DNA from: an uncultured Flavobacteriales bacterium
Lineage (GTDB): Bacteria; Bacteroidota; Bacteroidia; Flavobacteriales_D; Crocinitomicaceae
Reading direction: 5' to 3'
NCBI GenBank assembly: GCA_913031405.1
Contig: CAJWCX010000017.1
Location: forward strand, 1-11,127
Length of the DNA stretch: 11,127 nt
The notes below the pieces were generated by a model that worked only from the letters and a program-made list of their open reading frames with translations, did no database searches and was not told the DNA's origin. Positions 5,799-11,127 of the stretch are shown one piece after another. Within the stretch, counting starts at the first letter, position 1, and every line of letters begins with the position of its first letter. A program made the translations under genes and the position numbers.

Positions 5799-7970
5799 AT
5801 GAAAAACATTTTATTTTTCTTTTCAATTTTAATGAGCTTTACCATAAGCCGTGCTCAAGATTCAACAAATGTTTTAGTTAACGACACATTGACTGAAGAG
5901 TTATTAGCCTCATCGGATTCTACAATGATGGAGCTGAACGAAGATGTTTTTCAAAATGTTAAGGCTCACTCTAAAGAAGAAGGCTTAAAACTTACTTGGA
6001 GCATCAAATATGATATTTTAGACGAAATTGCTGATAAAAAATTAGTCATAAAGTACAATACTAAAATAGGTGCCAAAAGGAATAAGAAGGGTTACGAAGG
6101 AAGTGAATGGAAATACACAAAGCCATTTGATATCATCGAGACAAGCTTTGAAATCAAGGATCTAGATGGTGCAGAAAAATACGTTTTACATATTGGTATG
6201 GTTGATCAATCTGTGAAAACTGTCAATAAAGATACCGAGGTTGTCTGGTCATCAAAAGTGAAGGCAAAAACAGAGCGTGGTTGGGGTGTCATGAAGTTTT
6301 TAATCTTAATAGGTTCTTTAGGCTTGTTTATTTTTGGGATGAAGGTGATGAGTGATGGAATGCAACGAACAGCTGGAGAGCGCTTGCGAAAAATGTTAGG
6401 ATCAATCACCTCCAATCGTTTCAAAGGTGTTTTAACCGGGTTCAGTTCTACGGCTATTGTTCAGTCATCTTCTGTAACCACCGTAATGACAGTAAGTCTT
6501 GTGAATGCTGGGTTATTGAACTTACGCCAGTCTGCTGGGGTGATGATGGGAGCCAACATAGGAACAACAATTACTGCTTGGCTTGTTCTTCTTTTGGGCT
6601 TTAAGGTAAGTATTTCGAGTTATGCTCTTGTATTAATTGCAGTTGGAGCACCCTTACTTTTTATGTCATTTCGGAAATCTAAAGACTTGGCAAATGCTAT
6701 TATAGGATTTGCAATACTTTTTATCGGCCTTCAATTTTTAAAAGACTCTGTTCCAGATCTTGATAAAGATTCCGCCTTGGTTCAGTTTTTTGTAAACTAC
6801 AAGGACATTCCATTTTTTAGCAATTTAATGTTTGTGATGCTTGGCGCATTGGTGACGGTTGTCATTCAATCATCAAGTGCGGCTATGGCCCTTACCCTCA
6901 CAATGGTATCAAAAGGAATTATCCCGTTTGAAGTTGCTTGCGCCATGGTCCTAGGGGAAAATATTGGCACAACCATAACAGCCGAATTGGCATCCTTGAT
7001 TGGAAATGTACATGCTAAAAGATCAGCAAGAATCCACTCGCTATTCAATATTGTTGGAGTGACATGGATGTTGATTGTTATACCCTTCTTTTTAGAAGGA
7101 ATAGGATGGATCGTTGGGCAGAGTCACGGTGCGGCATTTGACCCTTTAAATACTGGAATGTCTACAGAAGGTATTGCCCTATTCCATACTTTGTTTAATG
7201 CAGCCAACGTATTGATATTGATTGGATTTGTGCCGAATTTGGTTCGTTTTGCTGAGAAAAGTGTAAAGTCAAAAGGAGAAACAGATGAGGAGTTTAAGCT
7301 GGATTATATTGCTGGAGCAGGTGGCATCGGAATACCTGAAGTCGCGATCCTTGAGGTTAAAAAGGAGGTGGCTAAATTTGGAGAGGTTACTACTAGAATG
7401 AATTCTTTCATCAGAACGCTAATAAATGATCAAGACAAAAAGACGAGAAATAAAATGTTCAACAAGATCCAAAAATATGAAGAGATTACAGACCGGGTTG
7501 AGGTTGAAGTTGCCAATTATCTAGATCAAGTATCTACTCAGGAAATTACACCTGAAGTGTCTATTCAGATTAGAAGTATGTTGAGTATTACAAATGATTT
7601 GGAACGAATCGGTGATATTTACTATCAGATATCAAAAAACATTGAAAGAAAAGACGATCAAAAGATTTATTTCCTCCCTGAACAGCGCGATAATTTGAAT
7701 ATGATGTTGGACTGTTTAGAAAAAGCATTTGAGGTTATGAATAATAACTTAAATTCTGAATTCGGGCACATAAATATTGATCATGCGGTTAAGGCTGAAA
7801 GAGAGATAAATCAGCTTCGAAATCAATTGAAAAGATCTTATTTGGAAAATGCAGAAAAGGGCGAATATAAATTCCAGTCAGGAATACTATACAACGATAT
7901 TTTCTCTTCGTGTGAAAAAGTAGGAGATCATATTATCAATGTTAGCGAGGCAGTCGCTGGTGAACTTTAG
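5799..7970 (+). CDS. Na+/phosphate symporter with N-terminal periplasmic domain and C-terminal PhoU-like domain
   Basis: A 723-residue inner-membrane protein of the Na/Pi cotransporter (NptA/SLC34-like) family. Order of parts: a signal peptide with likely cleavage at SRA-QD (after residue 19); a soluble region (about 20-160) with a fibronectin-III-like strand pattern; a first membrane helix starting near Met165; the first transport repeat with QSSS (222-225) and GANIGTT (251-257); the second repeat with QSSS (357-360) and GENIGTT (386-392); and from about 510 onwards a helical PhoU-like domain with TNDLERIGD and a second, similar SSCEKVGDH. The paired QSSS motifs are the family's Na/Pi-binding signature. 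The N-terminal secreted domain makes it longer than ordinary bacterial members of about 550 residues. It probably imports inorganic phosphate with sodium. It has its own promoter and an upstream Pho-like element, and heads a three-gene run. Confidence 0.93.
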   Translation: MKNILFFFSILMSFTISRAQDSTNVLVNDTLTEELLASSDSTMMELNEDVFQNVKAHSKEEGLKLTWSIKYDILDEIADKKLVIKYNTKIGAKRNKKGYEGSEWKYTKPFDIIETSFEIKDLDGAEKYVLHIGMVDQSVKTVNKDTEVVWSSKVKAKTERGWGVMKFLILIGSLGLFIFGMKVMSDGMQRTAGERLRKMLGSITSNRFKGVLTGFSSTAIVQSSSVTTVMTVSLVNAGLLNLRQSAGVMMGANIGTTITAWLVLLLGFKVSISSYALVLIAVGAPLLFMSFRKSKDLANAIIGFAILFIGLQFLKDSVPDLDKDSALVQFFVNYKDIPFFSNLMFVMLGALVTVVIQSSSAAMALTLTMVSKGIIPFEVACAMVLGENIGTTITAELASLIGNVHAKRSARIHSLFNIVGVTWMLIVIPFFLEGIGWIVGQSHGAAFDPLNTGMSTEGIALFHTLFNAANVLILIGFVPNLVRFAEKSVKSKGETDEEFKLDYIAGAGGIGIPEVAILEVKKEVAKFGEVTTRMNSFIRTLINDQDKKTRNKMFNKIQKYEEITDRVEVEVANYLDQVSTQEITPEVSIQIRSMLSITNDLERIGDIYYQISKNIERKDDQKIYFLPEQRDNLNMMLDCLEKAFEVMNNNLNSEFGHINIDHAVKAEREINQLRNQLKRSYLENAEKGEYKFQSGILYNDIFSSCEKVGDHIINVSEAVAGEL

Positions 7971-7976
7971 AAGGAG

Positions 7977-8450
7977 ATGATATTAAGTGAGTTTATAGGT
8001 TATTTGAACCAAGTTGAAGAGTTAAGATTTCGACTTCAAAGCGGAATAGAAGTTCCTTTACATTTTCATATTACAGAACTTGGGATGGTCAATAAAACCT
8101 ACATTGATTGTGGAGAGACACTTCGAGAAGATTTATTTGTTTCTTTTCAACTGTGGTATGCCAATGACACGGAACACCGCCTATCCACTAAAGGCGCACT
8201 ATCTATTATTAACAAAGCCGCACAAAGTATAAGACTCCAAGATGCTGAAATTGAAGTGGAATATCAAAGTGATACCATCGGGAAATATGCTCTATCTTTC
8301 GAATCCGGTGTGTTTGTTTTACTTTCCAAACAAACCAATTGTTTGGCGGAAGACCAATGTGGCATCATACCCCAAAACGAAAGGGTAAATACAGATTCTC
8401 AAGATAATAAAGGAAGTAGTGCATGCGCGCCGGGTTCAGGATGTTGTTAG
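7977..8450 (+). CDS. DUF6428 family protein with Cys-rich C-terminus
   Basis: A 157-residue cytoplasmic protein of a family known mainly from Bacteroidota, with no established biochemical role. Recognisable features are MILSEF at the start, the VPLHFHITELGMVNKTYIDCG segment (His- and Cys-bearing), FQLWYANDTEHRL, the EVEYQSDTIGKYAL motif, NCLAEDQCGI and the terminal CAPGSGCC. These His and Cys clusters suggest metal or metalloid binding. As I recall, relatives often lie in arsenic-resistance gene clusters, which would fit this position between a phosphate symporter and a chromate-type transporter. It begins 6 nt after the symporter stop; the AAGGAG sequence (7971-7976) directly abuts the ATG, an unusually short spacing for a Shine-Dalgarno, so its use is doubtful. 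Its stop is 4 nt before the ChrA start, indicating an operon. Confidence 0.82.
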   Translation: MILSEFIGYLNQVEELRFRLQSGIEVPLHFHITELGMVNKTYIDCGETLREDLFVSFQLWYANDTEHRLSTKGALSIINKAAQSIRLQDAEIEVEYQSDTIGKYALSFESGVFVLLSKQTNCLAEDQCGIIPQNERVNTDSQDNKGSSACAPGSGCC

Positions 8451-8454
8451 TGAG

Positions 8455-9570
8455 ATGACGGAAAGAAGAAAATTAATTGATATCGCAAAGCTCTTTCTAA
8501 AAATGGGAACCATATCTTTTGGAGGCCCTGCAGCTCATATTGCGATGATGGAAGATGAAGTTGTTCGTAAACGAAAGTGGATGAGTCAAGAACATTTTCT
8601 TGACCTAATCGGTGCCACCAATTTAATACCAGGTCCTAACTCAACTGAAATGACCATGCACTGTGGATACGAGCGCGCAGGCTGGAAGGGTCTTGTAGTG
8701 GCGGGGATGTCTTTCTTAATTCCCGCAATTTTGATTACAGGTTTTTTTGCTTGGTTTTACGTTTCTTACGGGCAACTTCCCGAAGTAAAACCATTCATAT
8801 ATGGAATCCAGCCCGCGGTAATAGCCATCATAGTTATGGCTGCATACAAGCTAGGTAAGAAAGCTTTAAAGTCATGGCAGCTATGTATTTTAGGCTGTTT
8901 AACAATTACGGCTTGTCTTTTTGGACTTAGCGAGGTATTGGCATTATTTACTTGTGGTTTTACCGGTTTAATTCTTTATATTATTAAAGACAATCAATCT
9001 AAATTAAATTCGTTCCTTCCATTTACATTAGCAGGGGCTTTTCCACTTGCAGGAAGCATAAAAATATTTTTAACCTTTTTGAAGGTAGGTGCAATATTGT
9101 ACGGAAGTGGATATGTATTATTTGCATTCTTGGAGGCAGAACTTGTGGCTAATAATTTGTTGACGCGCCAAGAGCTAATGGATGCAATAGCCATCGGACA
9201 ATTCACGCCTGGACCAGTACTATCAACAGCTACTTTTATTGGCTACCAATTGCATGGATTTTCAGGTGCAGTAATGGCTACAGTTGGAATATTTTTGCCC
9301 TCTTTCTTGTTTGTTGCATTTTTAAACCCTTTAATTCCAAGAATGCAAAAATCAAAACCTCTTCGCAGTTTTTTGGACGCGGTCAATATTGGTGCTGTAG
9401 CTGTAATAGTCGTGGTTTGTTTGCAAATGGCGAAAGAAACAACATCTGATTGGCGCATGATGTTGATTGCAGCAATAACCCTTATCATTGTATTTGTCTT
9501 TAAAAAACTGAACAGTGCTTATATTGTATTGTTCGGTGCGGTATTCGGCTATCTTTTGAGCTATATTTAG
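8455..9570 (+). CDS. chrA: chromate transporter ChrA (two-domain, CHR superfamily)
   Basis: A 371-residue inner-membrane protein of the CHR superfamily, which includes proton-driven chromate efflux pumps. It has both halves of the long-chain form. Half one carries FGGPAAH (22-28), PGPNSTEM (59-66) and the following HCGYERAG. Half two carries LKVGAILYGSGYVL (about 210-220) and GQFTPGPV-STATFIGY (from 248), then GIFLPSFLFV. About ten hydrophobic helices are apparent. I take the ATG at 8455, 4 nt after the DUF6428 stop, giving MTERRKLIDIAKLF; an upstream in-frame ATG at 8419 overlaps the previous gene and adds 12 residues unlike the family. No regulator gene such as chrB adjoins it. Chromate as the real substrate is uncertain; sulfate or another oxyanion is possible. 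Confidence 0.93.
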   Translation: MTERRKLIDIAKLFLKMGTISFGGPAAHIAMMEDEVVRKRKWMSQEHFLDLIGATNLIPGPNSTEMTMHCGYERAGWKGLVVAGMSFLIPAILITGFFAWFYVSYGQLPEVKPFIYGIQPAVIAIIVMAAYKLGKKALKSWQLCILGCLTITACLFGLSEVLALFTCGFTGLILYIIKDNQSKLNSFLPFTLAGAFPLAGSIKIFLTFLKVGAILYGSGYVLFAFLEAELVANNLLTRQELMDAIAIGQFTPGPVLSTATFIGYQLHGFSGAVMATVGIFLPSFLFVAFLNPLIPRMQKSKPLRSFLDAVNIGAVAVIVVVCLQMAKETTSDWRMMLIAAITLIIVFVFKKLNSAYIVLFGAVFGYLLSYI

Positions 9571-9591
9571 TTTATTTAAAGCGCGTGACAT

Positions 9592-10191
9592 TTATTCGCT
9601 TAAGATATGATATTCATTAATTTCCTGCGTGCTCATATAATGAATCTCGTCTGGTCCAGCAGCGTTAATGATAAAGAAGTACAAACTTTCCGCATCTTGT
9701 TCTGAGTATCCGACGCTCATGTAATAATCAATATATATTTGGTGTTCTTCATGTCCAACTGGATATTCTGTAGCAGAGCTATTCCCATCACTCCAAGCAT
9801 GTACCCCTATTTTAGCACCTCCGTCCATTGTGCGTTTGGTTCCAGATAAAAAGAAATCTACAGCACCAGATTCTATTTTTGCATGTGATGGCAGATGGAT
9901 ATGAACGTCTTGATTGTGCATCATGAGCGCCGCTTTAAAAAGCTCCTCATCGTCCCTTGAGCCTGGACATTCTTCCATAATCACGTAGCTGATGTTCGGA
10001 TATTTGTCGAGTAGCCTTTCAATCTGGTTATCTACCCGACTGCCCATATCTCCGTTTACAACGATAGTGGTATCATTTAGAATATAAAAAGGACCAAAGC
10101 GGTCCTCGTATCCCTTTTTACAATTTGACAGTCCTAAACAGAAAAGAGAAAGAAGCCCCAAAATGAAACTTCTTTTTAATGATGTTTTCAT
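9592..10191 (-). CDS. lipoprotein with ClpP/crotonase-like fold (COG3904-like)
   Basis: A 199-residue envelope protein. The N-terminus has a hydrophobic stretch ending in LGLSNC, giving a lipobox with Cys24. The mature part resembles the periplasmic ClpP-like proteins of COG3904: VNGDMGSRVDNQIERLL, then YVIMEECPGS (69-78) where relatives have a xSPGG oxyanion-hole turn, then ESGAVDFFLSGTKRTMDGGAKIGVHAW. In this block Ser108 and His131 sit 23 residues apart, as for the catalytic Ser and His in COG3904 proteins from memory. The C-terminus (AAGPDEIHYMSTQEINEY) also fits the ClpP-like closing helix. So a lipid-anchored peptidase is possible, although the altered GG turn casts doubt on activity. 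It starts 9 nt after the DUF4249 gene, so the two are likely co-transcribed. It converges with ChrA with 21 nt between stops. Confidence 0.66.
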   Translation of the reverse strand: MKTSLKRSFILGLLSLFCLGLSNCKKGYEDRFGPFYILNDTTIVVNGDMGSRVDNQIERLLDKYPNISYVIMEECPGSRDDEELFKAALMMHNQDVHIHLPSHAKIESGAVDFFLSGTKRTMDGGAKIGVHAWSDGNSSATEYPVGHEEHQIYIDYYMSVGYSEQDAESLYFFIINAAGPDEIHYMSTQEINEYHILSE

Positions 10192-10200
10192 TGTACTGGA

Positions 10201-11112
10201 TTAAAATTGAATGTCCCAAGAGGTAAGTGTTCCTCCTGCAAAAATCCCCATACCATCATTGACATTCGAATACACCTGAACAGGTGTTGCGAAAGGATTA
10301 TTAATGGTTCGCTGGTACATATTAAACGATTTCAAATAGTTGAAGTAGGCTTCACTAGTATTCACCAGCCTGATTTCTCCAAATAGATCTAGGTCTTTTA
10401 ATTCGGCATAATTGATCACACTGAAGGTTAGAGAGTAATTTTGACCATCAAAGTTTTCATCTTTGAGCATGATATATTCGTAAGTGTTTTCAAAGCCGCC
10501 AACGTTAAAACTATTCACGGTTTCAATATTAATATCTTCACAAGAAATGGGAAGAGGTTCTCTAAAGTCAATCGTGTCATTCTCCCATTCGTCGACCCAG
10601 GTTCCTTTAACCATCACTTCAACCATGTAATAATTGGAAGCCCCTGGAGGGTCCTGAAAATTAATGGTGGTTTCCAAAATGGTCTGACCGTCACTGTTGG
10701 TGCTACTCACAGTATCGATCTCATATATAGGAACCCCCGTTGGAATGGAATTTGTCGCATTAACCGTTGTGTAACCATTGGCAACGACTTCAATGGTGTA
10801 GCTCTGATTTGGCTGTGGCATTGTGCCGTCTGGTGATGTATACAAGCCGTTTCCTTGATGTATCAATTGGGTGACTAAGTTCGAAGTGCCATTAAAGATG
10901 TTTACCGTCGCGTTATCGATGCTGGTATATGTTGTTGTATCGAGAATTCCTCGACTTCTACTGATGTGAGCAGACCAGATGGAGTCATTTGTAAACAGAC
11001 TATTGACCACAATTCTTGGGGCAATGTCCTGGCTATCAAATTCAATTTCTTTCGTACAGCTACTTGCCAAAAGGAGCGTTAAAAACGAGGTATATAAAAA
11101 TAAGTTTTTCAT
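10201..11112 (-). CDS. DUF4249 family outer-membrane lipoprotein
   Basis: A 303-residue lipoprotein of the DUF4249 family found in Bacteroidota. The signal sequence ends LLLASSC with Cys19 as the lipidated residue, followed by the typical TKEIEFD-xx-APRIVVNSLFTNDS start, an ISRSRGILD segment, and Ig-like strands such as NATVNIFNGT and GLYTSPDGTMPQPNQSYTIEV. The length agrees with the family (about 270-400). Members are usually encoded next to a TonB-dependent receptor and are thought to act at the cell surface in uptake; the receptor would be expected upstream, beyond the window edge. The ATG at 11112 is preceded by an A/T-rich stretch with no more than 15 nt visible, so the promoter cannot be seen. 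The downstream partner is the ClpP-like lipoprotein. Confidence 0.88.
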   Translation of the reverse strand: MKNLFLYTSFLTLLLASSCTKEIEFDSQDIAPRIVVNSLFTNDSIWSAHISRSRGILDTTTYTSIDNATVNIFNGTSNLVTQLIHQGNGLYTSPDGTMPQPNQSYTIEVVANGYTTVNATNSIPTGVPIYEIDTVSSTNSDGQTILETTINFQDPPGASNYYMVEVMVKGTWVDEWENDTIDFREPLPISCEDINIETVNSFNVGGFENTYEYIMLKDENFDGQNYSLTFSVINYAELKDLDLFGEIRLVNTSEAYFNYLKSFNMYQRTINNPFATPVQVYSNVNDGMGIFAGGTLTSWDIQF

Positions 11113-11127
11113 GATTTAAAATTTAAA

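Noticed and set aside
8419..8454. Upstream ATG for ChrA overlapping DUF6428
   Set aside because: The added residues do not look like the family N-terminus and overlap the Cys-rich end of the previous gene.
9578..9602. Possible hairpin between the convergent ChrA and ClpP-like genes
   Set aside because: Only a 5-bp AAGCG/CGCTT stem with a 13-nt loop and no T run; too weak to call a terminator.
10441..10836. 131-codon plus-strand frame opposite DUF4249
   Set aside because: Antisense shadow of a confidently identified lipoprotein gene.

Overview
The window looks like the chromosome of a member of the Bacteroidota, most likely a Flavobacteriales relative (family-level placement is a guess). Supporting signs are AT-rich DNA, A-rich rather than GGAGG-type ribosome binding regions, several perfect TAnnTTTG minus-7 promoter elements, and gene families typical of this phylum: a DUF4249 lipoprotein, a DUF6428 protein, a porin O/P with a short Ala-Gln cleavage signal, and the conserved 'KPC-EDWNKM' domain.

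Left end (1-700, minus strand): a 61-residue peptide gene rich in Thr, Ser and Asp is followed after 28 nt by the first 159 codons of an ATP-grasp protein. Its N-terminal half matches the MvdC/MvdD-type macrocyclases that make graspetides (omega-ester/amide crosslinked RiPPs). This pair is the best candidate for an undescribed system: the predicted core has five consecutive Thr followed by a comb of Asp residues and does not match the core motifs I know. The window edge cuts the enzyme.

868-3637 (minus strand): a DUF2461 protein, pyrroline-5-carboxylate reductase (proC, with its own minus-7 element), a small lipoprotein, and a KPC-EDWNKM protein that appears split in two by a frameshift. A bacterial PH-domain gene (plus strand, 3791-4168) lies between that protein and a 32-codon decayed copy of its first exon-like domain (4188-4286), suggesting a duplicated and eroded locus. 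A strong hairpin terminator at 4356-4383 ends the porin transcript.

4421-9570: a porin of the O/P type (minus) and a Na/Pi symporter with a C-terminal PhoU-like domain (plus) diverge from a 262-bp control region. That region holds two nearly identical 20-nt elements in inverted orientation, each with TTAAC half-sites 11 bp apart, the geometry of a PhoB/PhoP operator. The symporter is followed closely by a DUF6428 protein and by a two-domain ChrA transporter, making a tight three-gene run that may couple phosphate uptake to handling of toxic oxyanions.

9592-11112 (minus strand): a lipoprotein with a ClpP/crotonase-like fold that retains candidate Ser and His catalytic residues, encoded 9 nt after a DUF4249 outer-membrane lipoprotein, which normally accompanies a TonB-dependent receptor. 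No such receptor is visible because the window ends there. I saw no tRNA, rRNA, CRISPR array or insertion sequence.
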